64,000 nt of DNA, from positions 3,348,001-3,412,000 of the forward strand of contig NZ_CP015453.1 in assembly GCF_003096095.1 (NCBI RefSeq), given 5' to 3'. Below the pieces are notes generated by a model, which made no database searches, had not been told where the DNA came from, and saw nothing but the letters and a program-made list of their open reading frames with translations. Position numbers and translations under genes: made by a program. Origin of the DNA: Dietzia psychralcaliphila. Lineage in GTDB: Bacteria > Actinomycetota > Actinomycetes > Mycobacteriales > Mycobacteriaceae. Position 1 is the first letter of the stretch, and every line of letters starts with the position of its first letter. Positions 50,695 to 60,159 of this stretch are shown piece by piece.

Positions 50695-53259
50695 TCACGC
50701 GTCGCGATCCTGTTCCCGCTCGCTCTCCCGCTCGCGCCGCAGCCGGGCGATCAGCTCCGCCGCGGGGATCTTCTCCCCGCCACCGTCGTCGCGACGACGG
50801 GACTCGGGCCTGGGTGCGGGCTGGTGGCGCGCCTCTGGCCTGGGCTCGGGCTGGGCTTCCGTCTCGAAACGGGGCCGGGGCTCGGGCTGGGCTTCCGTCT
50901 CGAAACGGGGCCGGGGCTGGGGCTCGGGCTCGGGCTCGGGCTCGGGGTCGAGAACCGCGACAGACGACCCGGGGGCCGACGTGTCCGCGGCCGCCGAGGA
51001 GCCGGCGGCGGTCGTCCCGGCGCCAGGACCGGCGGACCCGGCGGAGGCCGGAACGCCGCCGTCCGCACCAGTCGGCCCGGTGCTCGCCGGGCCGCCGCGC
51101 AGGTGCTCGGGCTCGTCACCGATCTCGGCCTCGCCCAGGCCGATCCGCTCCTGGACCCGCTTCATCCACTTGGGGGCCCACCAGTTGTCGGTGCCCAACA
51201 TCTGCATGACCGCGGGCACCAGCAGCATGCGGATCACCGTGGCGTCGATGATCAGGGCGGCGATCATGCCGTACGCGATGTACTTCATCATCACGATCTC
51301 GGAGAACGCGAACGCCCCGGTCACCACGATGAGGATCAACGCCGCCGAGGTGATGATCCGACCGGTGTTGGCCACGCCGCTGCGGATGGCCTCGGAGGTC
51401 TTGGCACCCCGGGATCGCGCCTCGACCATCCGGGACACGAGGAACACCTCGTAGTCCGTGGACAGGCCGTAGATGATCGCCATGAGCAGCACCACGACGG
51501 GCGAGGTGAGCGGCCCCGGGGTGAATCCGAGCAGGTCGGCGAGGTGGCCGTCGACGAAGATCCACGTGAGGATCCCGAGCGTGGCACCCAGTCCCAGCAG
51601 GTTCATGATCGCGGCCTTGATCGGCAACACCAGCGAGCCGAACGCCAGGAACATCAGAATCGTGGTGGCGATCAACACGTACAGCACGAACCACGGAAGG
51701 CCGTCCACCAGTGCGTCGACCGAGTCCTTCTCCATGGCCGGGTTTCCGCCCACGTGGACCTCGGTGCCGGCGGGGATCGGGAAGGTCTTCAGGTAGTCGA
51801 CGGTCTCGCCGGCCGCGTTGCGGTCGACCACACCGGACTGCAGGACCACCACGTCGCGCCCCTGGGCGTCCTGCTGCCCGGACCGGGCGAACTGGAACGG
51901 GCCGGTCAGCCCGGGCGCGTTGTTCGCCTCGGAGCGGATCTGCGAGAGGGTGGTGCCGTCGGACCCGATCACGACGAGTTTGACCGGGTCGGTGCGGGTG
52001 CCGGGGAAGTTCTGGTCGTACTGCTCCTGCGCGACGCGGGTGGTGTTGTCCGGCGGGAGATAGGTCTCGTTGATGCCACCGAACTTGACCCCGGAGAACG
52101 GGATGATCAGCGCCACCAAGACCACCACGACGGGCACCGCCACCGCCACCGGGTGCTTCATGGAGAAGTCGGCCACCCGGCCGAACACCCCGTTCTCCAC
52201 CTGCTCGCGGGTGCGGTGCCGCTGCAGCCGCTTGATGCCGAGCATGTCGACACGGTGCCCCAGCATCACCAGGACCGCCGGGAGCAGCGTCACCGACAAC
52301 AGTGCGGCCAGGATGACGGCGGCGATCGCCCCGTAGGCCACCGACTTGAGGAAGTCCTGCGGGAAGATCAGCAGCCCGGACAGGGTCACGCCCACCATGA
52401 CGGCCGAGAACACGACCGTGCGGCCGGCGGTGGCCACGGCTCTGCGCACCGCCACGTCCGGTGGATACCCCTCGGCCATCTCCTCCCGGAAACGGCTCAC
52501 CACGAACAGTCCGTAGTCGATCGCCAGCCCCAGGCCGATCAGCGTGACCACGTTCTGGGCGAACGAATTGACCGGCACGACCACGGACAGCAGGTGCAGC
52601 GCGCCGATCGAACCCAGGATCGTCAGGATGCCCACGGCCACCGGCAGGAACGCCGCCACCACGCCGCCGAACACCACGATGAGCAGGATGAACACCAGGG
52701 GCAGCGCGATGAGCTCGGCGCGCACGAGGTCGGCGTCCATACCGTCCTGGAGCGCCCCGGCGACGGCCTGGACGCCCGCGACGTCGGTCTGGATTCCGTC
52801 CACCGCGATCCGGTCCTCGATCACCCGGAAGTTCTCGAGGATCTCCTCCTCCTCGCCCGCCAGCTGGATCGAGGCCACCGCTATCCCCTCGTCCCTGTTG
52901 ACCAGGGCCGGGGACTGGTTGAAGACGTAGCTGGTGACGCCGGTGACCTGGTCCGGGAACTCGCTGCGGATGGTCTCGAGGGAGGCTCGGACGGGGTCCT
53001 GGAACGCGGGATCGTCGACCGTCGTGCCCTCGGGGGCGTGGTAGGTGACGACGACGTCGCCGAGCGCGTCGCGGCCGTACGCCTCCTGCTCGAGTCGTTC
53101 GGCGGTCGCCCACCCGCTCTTCGGGTCCTCGAATCCGCCTTGACCGAAGGCGTTTCCGAACATGCTGCCCGCGACGCTGAGGACGGCCATGACCACGACC
53201 ATGAAGACCAGGACGAGTACGCGGCGATGGGCGACGAACCGCCCGAGTGAGTTGAACAC
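50695..53259 (-). CDS. mmpL3: MmpL3-type RND exporter (trehalose monomycolate transporter)
   Basis: 854 residues. Twelve spans with two large periplasmic loops. The proton-relay Asp-Tyr pairs are both present: LGLAIDYGLFVVSRF (Asp248-Tyr249) and YGLSTDYEVFLVSRM (Asp602-Tyr603). Sequence and neighbours (NYN protein, TrmB, then PckG on the other strand) match the mmpL3 locus of mycobacteria and the corresponding one in corynebacteria. The C-terminus is a long disordered Pro/Glu/Arg-rich tail with a 12-residue repeat encoded by two 36-bp copies (50843-50914). It should export trehalose monomycolate for the outer membrane. Confidence 0.93.
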   Translation of the reverse strand: MFNSLGRFVAHRRVLVLVFMVVVMAVLSVAGSMFGNAFGQGGFEDPKSGWATAERLEQEAYGRDALGDVVVTYHAPEGTTVDDPAFQDPVRASLETIRSEFPDQVTGVTSYVFNQSPALVNRDEGIAVASIQLAGEEEEILENFRVIEDRIAVDGIQTDVAGVQAVAGALQDGMDADLVRAELIALPLVFILLIVVFGGVVAAFLPVAVGILTILGSIGALHLLSVVVPVNSFAQNVVTLIGLGLAIDYGLFVVSRFREEMAEGYPPDVAVRRAVATAGRTVVFSAVMVGVTLSGLLIFPQDFLKSVAYGAIAAVILAALLSVTLLPAVLVMLGHRVDMLGIKRLQRHRTREQVENGVFGRVADFSMKHPVAVAVPVVVVLVALIIPFSGVKFGGINETYLPPDNTTRVAQEQYDQNFPGTRTDPVKLVVIGSDGTTLSQIRSEANNAPGLTGPFQFARSGQQDAQGRDVVVLQSGVVDRNAAGETVDYLKTFPIPAGTEVHVGGNPAMEKDSVDALVDGLPWFVLYVLIATTILMFLAFGSLVLPIKAAIMNLLGLGATLGILTWIFVDGHLADLLGFTPGPLTSPVVVLLMAIIYGLSTDYEVFLVSRMVEARSRGAKTSEAIRSGVANTGRIITSAALILIVVTGAFAFSEIVMMKYIAYGMIAALIIDATVIRMLLVPAVMQMLGTDNWWAPKWMKRVQERIGLGEAEIGDEPEHLRGGPASTGPTGADGGVPASAGSAGPGAGTTAAGSSAAADTSAPGSSVAVLDPEPEPEPEPQPRPRFETEAQPEPRPRFETEAQPEPRPEARHQPAPRPESRRRDDGGGEKIPAAELIARLRRERESEREQDRDA

Positions 53260-53271
53260 AGCTGCGCGCTC

Positions 53272-53946
53272 CTAACGCGAGTTGAGCAGGGCGGTGAGCG
53301 GCCGGAGCGGCTGCAGCCAGGCACCCTCGTCGGGCAGGTTCTCGAGGCTGACCCGGGGCAGGGGCTCCCGGAACACACCCGGGATGTCCTCGAGGTCGAG
53401 GAATCTGATCGTGTCGTGTTGGACGGCCCAGGTGGCGTGCTCCCGGAAACCGATGACGGTGACGGGGACCTCGTCCGCGAGCTCCTCCAGAGGCTCACGG
53501 AACGCCTGGCCGTCGGCCGAGGCCACCACGACTCCCGCGAGTCGTCCGGACTCGGCGCGCCGGTCGATGTGCTCGAGCATGTCGTCGTCGACATCGGAGT
53601 CTTCGCTGGTCTTGGGCTTGGCAAAGACGGCGAAGCCGACGTTGCGCAGCGCCTCGACCCAGGGGCGGACGTTGTCCGAGGTGCCCGGGACGATGTTGGT
53701 GAAGACTGTCGCCTCGGCCTCGAGGGTGTCGTTGGTGCTGACCGACAACTCGGCCGCGTAGCCGAGCAGCCACCGCCCGAGTGCGTCGAAGCGCGGACGG
53801 TACACGGCGGTGGGTCGACCGCCGAGGATCGATCCCAGCCCCATGTCGACGTTGGGCGCGTCCCAGACGAGCAGCACCAGGCCCGGGGCGTCGGGCGGCA
53901 CCACGTCCGACATCTCGTGGTCGTCCGGTCCGTCAGGTGGGGTCAT
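53272..53946 (-). CDS. NYN-domain protein of the mmpL3 locus
   Basis: 224 residues. The NYN/PIN-like fold is seen as LVLLVWDAPNVDMGLGSIL, then DVDDDMLEHIDRRA and GVVVASADGQAFREPLEELADEVPVTVIGF, so the catalytic acidic residues are present. The gene lies 12 bp before mmpL3 and 37 bp after trmB, matching the mycobacterial order (Rv0208c-Rv0207c-Rv0206c, recalled). The conserved placement suggests a shared, perhaps regulatory, link to mycolate export. It is probably an RNA-acting enzyme. Confidence 0.9.
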   Translation of the reverse strand: MTPPDGPDDHEMSDVVPPDAPGLVLLVWDAPNVDMGLGSILGGRPTAVYRPRFDALGRWLLGYAAELSVSTNDTLEAEATVFTNIVPGTSDNVRPWVEALRNVGFAVFAKPKTSEDSDVDDDMLEHIDRRAESGRLAGVVVASADGQAFREPLEELADEVPVTVIGFREHATWAVQHDTIRFLDLEDIPGVFREPLPRVSLENLPDEGAWLQPLRPLTALLNSR

Positions 53947-53983
53947 GGTCTGCTGCCTCGGTCTTCTTGTAGATACGGGGTGG

Positions 53984-54769
53984 TCAGTCTCTACGACGCC
54001 AGAGGAACTCGTTGATCACTCGCTCCTCCTGCAGACCCTTGCCCTCGAACTTCGTCACGGGTCTTTTCAGACTGAACGGTACGTGTCCGGCTTCTGTCGT
54101 GGCGTCGAGCCGCTCGAGTGTGGGTTCCGCGTCACCGGTCTCGGCGATCCACCCGGCGTAGTCGACGTGGTCGGTGGCCACGTGGAGCACACCGCCCGGG
54201 CGGAGGCGTGAGGCGATCAGGTCGAACGTCCCCGACTGCAGGAGCCGCCGCTTGTGGTGGCGAGCCTTGGGCCACGGATCCGGGAAGAACACGCGCACGC
54301 CGGTCAGGCTCGCCGGCGCGATCATGTTGGTCAGCACGTCCACGCCGTCGCCGCGGATCATCCGGACGTTCTCGAGCCCCTCGCGCAGGATCATTCCCAG
54401 GAGCTGGGCCAGACCCGGTTGGTAGACCTCCACCGCGATCACGTCCACGTCCGGCTCGTCGGCCGCCATCGCCGCCGTGGACGTCCCGGTCCCGGACCCG
54501 ATCTCCACGATCAGCGGCGCGACGCGACCGAAGAGGGCCTGCTGGTCGACGAGCTCGTCCGCGACGTTGCGGCCGTAGGTCGGCCAGTGCTCCTCCCAGT
54601 TGCGCTGCTGACCCGGGCGCAGGGTGCCGCGCCGGAACCGGTAGGCCGTCACGCGGGGGAACAGACGCGGGTCGTAGTCAGGGGTCGCACCGCCTGGGAA
54701 TTCAGCGCCCCGGGTGTCACCGTCCGGGGTCGCACCGTCCGCCGGTCCGGGGCTCTCGCTCTGGTTCAC
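53984..54769 (-). CDS. trmB: tRNA (guanine-N7)-methyltransferase
   Basis: 261 residues from GTG 54769, the first start in frame. SAM-binding GSGTGTSTAAMA follows LIVEIGS, and the family motif FPDPWPKARHHKRRLLQ is clear. The last part SLKRPVTKFEGKGLQE is conserved too. It methylates G46 of tRNA. An N-terminal extension of about 40 residues, rich in Pro/Gly/Asp, looks disordered. It is divergent to the gene at 54915. Confidence 0.95.
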   Translation of the reverse strand: MNQSESPGPADGATPDGDTRGAEFPGGATPDYDPRLFPRVTAYRFRRGTLRPGQQRNWEEHWPTYGRNVADELVDQQALFGRVAPLIVEIGSGTGTSTAAMAADEPDVDVIAVEVYQPGLAQLLGMILREGLENVRMIRGDGVDVLTNMIAPASLTGVRVFFPDPWPKARHHKRRLLQSGTFDLIASRLRPGGVLHVATDHVDYAGWIAETGDAEPTLERLDATTEAGHVPFSLKRPVTKFEGKGLQEERVINEFLWRRRD

Positions 54770-54914
54770 CCGGTCATCATCCCGTAGTCCGCGTCCCGGT
54801 TCCGAATCCGGTGGCCGGGCGGGTCGCGGCCCGGGGCGGCAAATCCGGTCCGGTGAGCCACGCCGGCTGGGGGAAGGTCTTGCCGCGGGAGCGCGGCCGG
54901 GACACCATGACCCC

Positions 54915-55565
54915 GTGCCGATCGTGACCCAGGACACCGCTCTCCGTCCCGCGGTGCAGCCGACGATCGCCGATCCCGCCTCCCGGGTCCGGCGGATGGT
55001 CGGTTCCGCGCGGGAGCAGGGCGGCAACGGCATCTCGACCGACGGACTCCGGGAGCTGGAACTCGCGCTCGCCCGCTTCGACGCGCCGGTGGACATCCGT
55101 GTCCGCGGCGGACTCGGGTCGGGTCGACGCACCCTCGCGGCGGCCCTGCGGACGCGCCGGGGATGGCGCCCCACGATCGATGACCTGGACGTCCTGGCCG
55201 CGGCCGGTCGAGCGGTGAGCACACCCCCCGACGTGGAGATCGTCTGTCTGCGCACCGCCCCCTGCCGTCACGAGGAGGCCTGGCTGCGTCGTCCGCGGGC
55301 GCACGCCCTGCTGGTGGTCGCCACCGGCGTCGACGGGGCGGAGCCACCCCGATGGGCCCGTGACCTACCCGCCGTGGACGCCCGACGGGCGTCCGACGGG
55401 TCGATCGACGTCGTGGTGTCCTTCCTCGACCGGGCCGTCGACGGTCTCGCCGCGGTCCGTTGTCTCCGACTCGAGGCGGAGCTGGAGAGGCTCTCCGTCC
55501 ACCACGAGGTCGGCGATCTCGCCGAAGCCGCGCTGTGCGCACTCGGCCACCGGGGACGCACATGA
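54915..55565 (+). CDS. Unknown protein with degenerate P-loop, trmB-pckG interval
   Basis: 216 residues from GTG 54915. It has VRGGLGSGRRTLAAALRTR, a Walker-A-like GxxGxGRxT, then ALLVVATGVDGAEPP and VVVSFLDRAVDGLAAV. This resembles a P-loop NTPase core that has lost the usual Lys. Its stop overlaps the next gene by ATGA. Position between trmB and pckG corresponds to Rv0209 of M. tuberculosis (recalled). The function is unknown; a dynamin-like or GTPase-like partner is a guess. Confidence 0.75.
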   Translation: MPIVTQDTALRPAVQPTIADPASRVRRMVGSAREQGGNGISTDGLRELELALARFDAPVDIRVRGGLGSGRRTLAAALRTRRGWRPTIDDLDVLAAAGRAVSTPPDVEIVCLRTAPCRHEEAWLRRPRAHALLVVATGVDGAEPPRWARDLPAVDARRASDGSIDVVVSFLDRAVDGLAAVRCLRLEAELERLSVHHEVGDLAEAALCALGHRGRT

Positions 55566-56914
55566 ACTCGGTGCCGCCCGAGCCGGACGGGCGGACGACG
55601 CGGGCGACGCGGACCGTGGCCGTCCTCGGCGCGAGGGACTCCGCCGCACCGGCCGTGGCCGAGGCCCTCACCGCCGCCGCCGGTCAGGCACCCGCCGACC
55701 GCGAGCGTGGCATCCGGGTCCTGGTCGACGCCGGACCCGACGACCGGCCGGATGCGGCGGTGCTCGTCGTCGACGCCGTCTGCCCCATCCGGCCCGACGA
55801 CCTCGAGGTCGCGCGCGGCGTGGCCGCCCGCGTCCCGCTGGCGGTGGCACTGGCCGGGGGCGTCGGAACATGCGACCCCGAGACCCTGTCGGTGACTCTC
55901 GACGTCACCACACGACGCCTCGCCGACGCCGGGGTGGCGGCTCCGGTCCGGGTGATGGACGCCGATCCCGCCTCCGCGGCCGCCCTGCTCGAAGCGGTAC
56001 TCGACATCCCCGTCGGACGCGGGATGGGCGGGAACCCCAGCAGGGGCGGGGGAACCCGGGCGCCCGGGACGGACCGGGCCACCACACCGGACTCCGCCAT
56101 GGACACCGTCGACTGGCTCCTCGCCCGCCGCACCGAGGCGATCACCTCGCGCTCGCAGTCACTGCGGCAGGACGTGCAGGCGCTGCGCATGGAGGTCGTG
56201 CAGGACCTCCACCGCTCGATGCGAGACCTCGGTTCCCGCGCGCGGGAGGAACTCGCGGCGGCGCCCCGCTCCCGGGTCGACGGGATCGTCCGGGCACTGG
56301 CCTCGGACGCGGACACCGCGGTCGCCGGGACCATCGCCCGCGCGGACCGTCGCGCGGATTCGCTCGTGGCCCGCCACCTCGGGGCCGCGGCACCGGTCAC
56401 ACCGCGGATCCCCGCCCCGACCGGCGGCATCACCCCGGGTCGACCGCCCCGCAACCTCGGCGAGGAGTCGCTCGTGATGATGATGGGAGCGGCCGGCGGG
56501 ACAGGGGTGGGGCGCATGCTGCTGTCCCCGCTCTCCGAGGTCCCCGGACTGGCGACGATGGTGATCCCGTTGGCGCTGCTCTGCGGCGTGGCGCTCGGGT
56601 GGACCACGGTCGCGGTCCGACGGACCCAGACGCTGCGGACGCACACGGCGTCCGTCGTGACCGAACGGCTCGCCGCGCTCCGCTCCGAGGTCGAGCAGTC
56701 CCTCGGCGCCAGGATCCTGGCCGCGGAGGCCACGATCACCGACGGTTTCGCCCACGATCCGGGCCCCCGGGTCGGCGACCTGGAACGTCGTATCCGCCGG
56801 TCGCGGCTGGCGGGGCGGGCCCCCGCGCCCGCGCCGCGCACCACGGATACTGTTGCGGGGCCCTCCGGTACGCCCCCGCCCGCCCTCGCCACCTCAGGGA
56901 GCCCCTCCCCATGA
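55562..56914 (+). CDS. Unknown membrane-anchored protein, partner of the P-loop-like gene
   Basis: 450 residues. The N-terminal half is NTPase-like (RTVAVLGARDSAAPAVAEALTAAAG, VLVVDAVCPIRPDDLEVA, VPLAVALAGGVG) and lacks an intact Walker A. The middle is a helical region with SRSQSLRQDVQALRMEVVQDLHRSMRDLGSRARE. Two hydrophobic segments follow (MMMGAAGGTGVGRML and MVIPLALLCGVALGW), then another helix and a Pro-rich tail. Start and stop overlap both neighbours by ATGA. In position it matches Rv0210 (recalled). The layout (GTPase-like head, helical stalk, paired membrane segments) resembles dynamin-like proteins but is not proven. Confidence 0.75.
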   Translation: MNSVPPEPDGRTTRATRTVAVLGARDSAAPAVAEALTAAAGQAPADRERGIRVLVDAGPDDRPDAAVLVVDAVCPIRPDDLEVARGVAARVPLAVALAGGVGTCDPETLSVTLDVTTRRLADAGVAAPVRVMDADPASAAALLEAVLDIPVGRGMGGNPSRGGGTRAPGTDRATTPDSAMDTVDWLLARRTEAITSRSQSLRQDVQALRMEVVQDLHRSMRDLGSRAREELAAAPRSRVDGIVRALASDADTAVAGTIARADRRADSLVARHLGAAAPVTPRIPAPTGGITPGRPPRNLGEESLVMMMGAAGGTGVGRMLLSPLSEVPGLATMVIPLALLCGVALGWTTVAVRRTQTLRTHTASVVTERLAALRSEVEQSLGARILAAEATITDGFAHDPGPRVGDLERRIRRSRLAGRAPAPAPRTTDTVAGPSGTPPPALATSGSPSP

Positions 56915-57324
56915 CCGACCCCCTCTTCGGTTCCGAGCCGTCCGATTTCAGTGCCAAGCCCGACGTGTGCGGTCTCGACGGCGCCCCGCTCGCGGAGGCC
57001 TCGTCGCTCGGCCTGCACGTTCCGGTCGGTGACGGCGTCCTCGATCTCGGGTCACCCGAGGCGGACCTCGACGGCGACGGCTTCATGGAGGCCGTCACCC
57101 GGGGGGACGGCCGGGGGCTCACCGTCTATACGGATGTCGACGGCGACGGGACCGTCGACCACGTCTCGACGGTCCGCTTCGACGGCAGCTACGACTCCTG
57201 GCGCCTGGCCAACCCGGCGGAGGGAGTCCCCTTCGGCGGCTTCACCAACGAGGCCCGTGCGGGGTCCTCCGATTCGTCGCCGACGTCCGCCAGGTGGGAA
57301 CGCATCGACCACGGCCACATCTGA
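56911..57324 (+). CDS. Asp-rich protein with calcium-loop-like repeats
   Basis: 137 residues, ATGA overlap with the preceding gene. Two acidic loops, DLDGDGFMEAV and TDVDGDGTVDHV, resemble EF-hand or dockerin calcium loops (DxDGDGxxD). A shared DUF6802-like pattern is likely. There is no signal peptide. The gene is the third of a translationally coupled set before pckG, so a role with the two unknown proteins is suggested. Confidence 0.7.
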   Translation: MTDPLFGSEPSDFSAKPDVCGLDGAPLAEASSLGLHVPVGDGVLDLGSPEADLDGDGFMEAVTRGDGRGLTVYTDVDGDGTVDHVSTVRFDGSYDSWRLANPAEGVPFGGFTNEARAGSSDSSPTSARWERIDHGHI

Positions 57325-57437
57325 AAAGTTGAGGCATTGCTCACGTCGGGGCCACGATCGGGGGCCGGAAGGCGGCGGGACCACCGGGTTGACGATAGTC
57401 TGTGATGGATACCATGCACCGTGCACGAGGAGCTGTG

Positions 57438-59264
57438 ATGACCACCACCACCATTCCCGGCCTCGAGGGTCAGGCGCCAACCGATCACGCGGAGATGCTC
57501 GCGTGGATCGCCGAGGTCGCCGAGCTGACCCAGCCGGACCGGGTCGTCTTTGCTGACGGTTCCGACGAGGAGTGGGACCGCCTCACGACGGAGCTGGTGG
57601 AACGCGGCACCTTCGTCCGGCTCGACGAGTCCAAGAAGCCCAATTCGTTCCTCGCCCAGTCCGACCCCAAGGACGTCGCCCGGGTCGAGTCGCGGACGTT
57701 CATCTGCTCGGAGACCGAAGAGGGTGCCGGCCCCACCAACAACTGGCGGGACCCGGCCGAGATGCGCGGCCACATGAGGGAGCTGTTCAGCGGCAGCATG
57801 CGTGGCCGCACGATGTACGTCGTGCCCTACTGCATGGGCCCACTCGACGCCGAGGATCCCAAGCTCGGCATCGAGCTCTCCGACTCCGCCTACGTCGTGG
57901 TGTCCATGAAGATCATGACCCGCATGGGCACCGCCGCCCTGGAGAAGATCGGCTCCGACGGCGCGTACGTCAAGGGCCTGCACACCGTGGGCGCGCCGCT
58001 CGAGCCCGGCCAGGACGACGTCCCGTGGCCGTGCAACGAGGAGAAGTACATCACCCACTTCCCGGAGACCCGGGAGATCTGGTCCTTCGGATCCGGCTAC
58101 GGCGGCAACGCCCTGCTGGGCAAGAAGTGCTTCGCACTGCGGATCGCCTCCGCCATGGCCCGCGACGAGGGCTGGATGGCCGAGCACATGCTCATCCTCA
58201 AGCTCATCTCCCCGGAGGAGAAGGTCTACTTCATCGCCGCGGCCTTCCCGTCCGCGTGCGGCAAGACCAACCTCGCGATGCTGCAGCCCACCATCGAGGG
58301 CTGGCGCGCGGAGGTCGTGGGAGACGACATCGCGTGGATGCGCTTCGGCGAGGACGGCCGTCTCTACGCCGTCAACCCGGAGTACGGCTTCTTCGGTGTC
58401 GCGCCCGGCACCAACTACTCGTCCAACCCCAACGCCATGAAGACGCTGGAGGCGGGGAACTCCATCTACACCAACGTCGCCCTCACGGACGACGGCGACG
58501 TGTGGTGGGAGGACCTGGAGGGGACACCGGACCACCTGATCGACTGGCTCGGCAACGACTGGACGCCCGTCGGCGACGGCGGAGCCGGCAACGCCGCTCA
58601 CCCCAACTCCCGGTACTGCGTCCCGATCGACCAGTGCCCGGTCACCGCCGCGGAGTTCAACTCGCCCGAGGGCGTGCCGATCTCGGCCATCCTGTTCGGC
58701 GGTCGGCGCGCGGACACCGTGCCGCTGGTGAGCGAGGCGCACTCGTGGAACCACGGTGTCTACATCGGGGCCACCCTCTCCTCCGGCCAGACCGCGGCCG
58801 CGGAGGGCCAGGTCGGTGCGGTCCGCCGCTTCCCGATGGCCATGCTGCCCTTCATCGGCTACAACGTCGGTGACTACTTCCAGCACTGGGTCGACATGGG
58901 TACCCGCGGCGGCGACAAGATGCCCAAGGTCTTCCTGGTCAACTGGTTCCGCAAGGGCGCCGACGGCCGCTTCCTCTGGCCCGGTTTCGGCGAGAACAGC
59001 CGGGTCCTCAAGTGGGTCGTGGACCGCATCGAAGGACGGGTCGAGGCGGACGAGACCGTCGCCGGGTTCACCGCCCGAGCCTCGGACATCGACCTCACGG
59101 GACTCGACACCCCGATCAAGGACGTCGAGGAGGCCCTGGCGATCGACCCCGAGGAGTGGCGCCGCGAACTCCCGCTCATCACCGAGTGGCTTGAGTTCTG
59201 TGGGCCCAAGGTCCCGTCCGAGGTGCACGAGCAGTTCGCCGCCCTCAAGGAGCGCCTGGGCTGA
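57438..59264 (+). CDS. pckG: Phosphoenolpyruvate carboxykinase (GTP)
   Basis: 608 residues from ATG 57438; GAGGAG ends 5 nt upstream. The GTP-type motif [15 protein letters not shown] has Cys274 and the P-loop (ACGKTN), and AAGDDIAWM-like [14 protein letters not shown] follows. [13 protein letters not shown] and [17 protein letters not shown]-type blocks are conserved. It converts oxaloacetate and GTP to PEP, the first committed step of gluconeogenesis and important when growing on fatty acids. Closed by the terminator at 59306-59333. Confidence 0.97.
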   Translation: MTTTTIPGLEGQAPTDHAEMLAWIAEVAELTQPDRVVFADGSDEEWDRLTTELVERGTFVRLDESKKPNSFLAQSDPKDVARVESRTFICSETEEGAGPTNNWRDPAEMRGHMRELFSGSMRGRTMYVVPYCMGPLDAEDPKLGIELSDSAYVVVSMKIMTRMGTAALEKIGSDGAYVKGLHTVGAPLEPGQDDVPWPCNEEKYITHFPETREIWSFGSGYGGNALLGKKCFALRIASAMARDEGWMAEHMLILKLISPEEKVYFIAAAFPSACGKTNLAMLQPTIEGWRAEVVGDDIAWMRFGEDGRLYAVNPEYGFFGVAPGTNYSSNPNAMKTLEAGNSIYTNVALTDDGDVWWEDLEGTPDHLIDWLGNDWTPVGDGGAGNAAHPNSRYCVPIDQCPVTAAEFNSPEGVPISAILFGGRRADTVPLVSEAHSWNHGVYIGATLSSGQTAAAEGQVGAVRRFPMAMLPFIGYNVGDYFQHWVDMGTRGGDKMPKVFLVNWFRKGADGRFLWPGFGENSRVLKWVVDRIEGRVEADETVAGFTARASDIDLTGLDTPIKDVEEALAIDPEEWRRELPLITEWLEFCGPKVPSEVHEQFAALKERLG

Positions 59265-59305
59265 CACGACCGGGCTGCGACACGACGCCCGGAGAGGACT
59301 ACTGA

Positions 59306-59333
59306 CGGGCCGCACCCAGCCGGGTGCGGCCCG
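59306..59333 (+). terminator. Terminator after pckG
   Basis: GGGCCGCACCC pairs with GGGTGCGGCCC around an AGCC loop, plus one flanking C-G pair; 42 bp past the stop. No long T-run. Confidence 0.8.
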
Positions 59334-59430
59334 TTCGCGTCAGTGTGACGGAACCCTCTTTCCAAGATCTCCAATCGGTGGGACAGTGGTTGCGTCATCA
59401 ATACACTGAGCGCATGTGTGAAGGAGTGGC

Positions 59431-60159
59431 ATGAGGGTCGCCGCTGCCGGACTCATAGCCCTCCCCGTCTTCGTGGGAGGACTGGGGATCGCGGCTGCGG
59501 TCGTCGTCCTCGGACCACCAGAGGCCGCCGCCCCCGCCGGTGACGAGGTGGCGGAGGAGCTCTCCTCTCAAGAACCGGAAGAACTGATCAACCGCGGCGG
59601 CACCGCCATCGAGGGTTCGAGACCGCACCTGACGGTGAGGGACGGAACCCCCACGGTCATGATGGCCGGGCCGATCCAGGGCTTCCTCGCCCTCCTGCCG
59701 GCGTCGTCCAGCCCCCTGCCCGCATTGACACCGTTCACGAGCGCGACCGCAGGGCCAGGCGTTCCGGGCACGGGCACGAGCCCGGCTCCCACCCCGTCGC
59801 CGGTCGGCGGCCCGACCCCGACAGTGGGCAGCCCCACCCCCTCACCCGACTCCCGCGACGGTTCCTCGACGACGAAGGACTCCCCCACCGGGGTGACGGG
59901 CGACGGGGGGCCCGTCCGGTCGACCGCGGTCGGTGGTCCGGCGCTGCTCACGACGGGGCCAACAGCCGAGCGCGACACGAACGGATCCGCCGCGGACCGG
60001 CCACCGGCGACCCTTCCACGGCCGTCACACGCCGCGGAGACGGGGCGGCCGGATCACGCCGGGACCACGGGGCCGCCGCCTCACGCGTCAGCCGACCCGC
60101 GCGGGGACGGGGCACTACGTGACGCCTCGCGGTCCGACACCCGATCAGCTCCGGAGTGA
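59431..60159 (+). CDS. Exported Pro/Thr/Ser-rich protein upstream of a sensor kinase
   Basis: 242 residues. Residues 1-30 (AAAGLIALPVFVGGLGIAAAVVVLG) form a signal or single span; the rest is Gly/Ser/Thr/Pro-rich and predicted disordered, with PTPSPVGGPTPTV-type repeats. There is no lipobox Cys. The TGA overlaps the GTG of the histidine kinase gene, so the two are translated together. A surface stalk or a modulator of the kinase is possible; family not recognised. Ribosome site: GAAGGAG 5 nt before the ATG. Confidence 0.75.
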   Translation: MRVAAAGLIALPVFVGGLGIAAAVVVLGPPEAAAPAGDEVAEELSSQEPEELINRGGTAIEGSRPHLTVRDGTPTVMMAGPIQGFLALLPASSSPLPALTPFTSATAGPGVPGTGTSPAPTPSPVGGPTPTVGSPTPSPDSRDGSSTTKDSPTGVTGDGGPVRSTAVGGPALLTTGPTAERDTNGSAADRPPATLPRPSHAAETGRPDHAGTTGPPPHASADPRGDGALRDASRSDTRSAPE

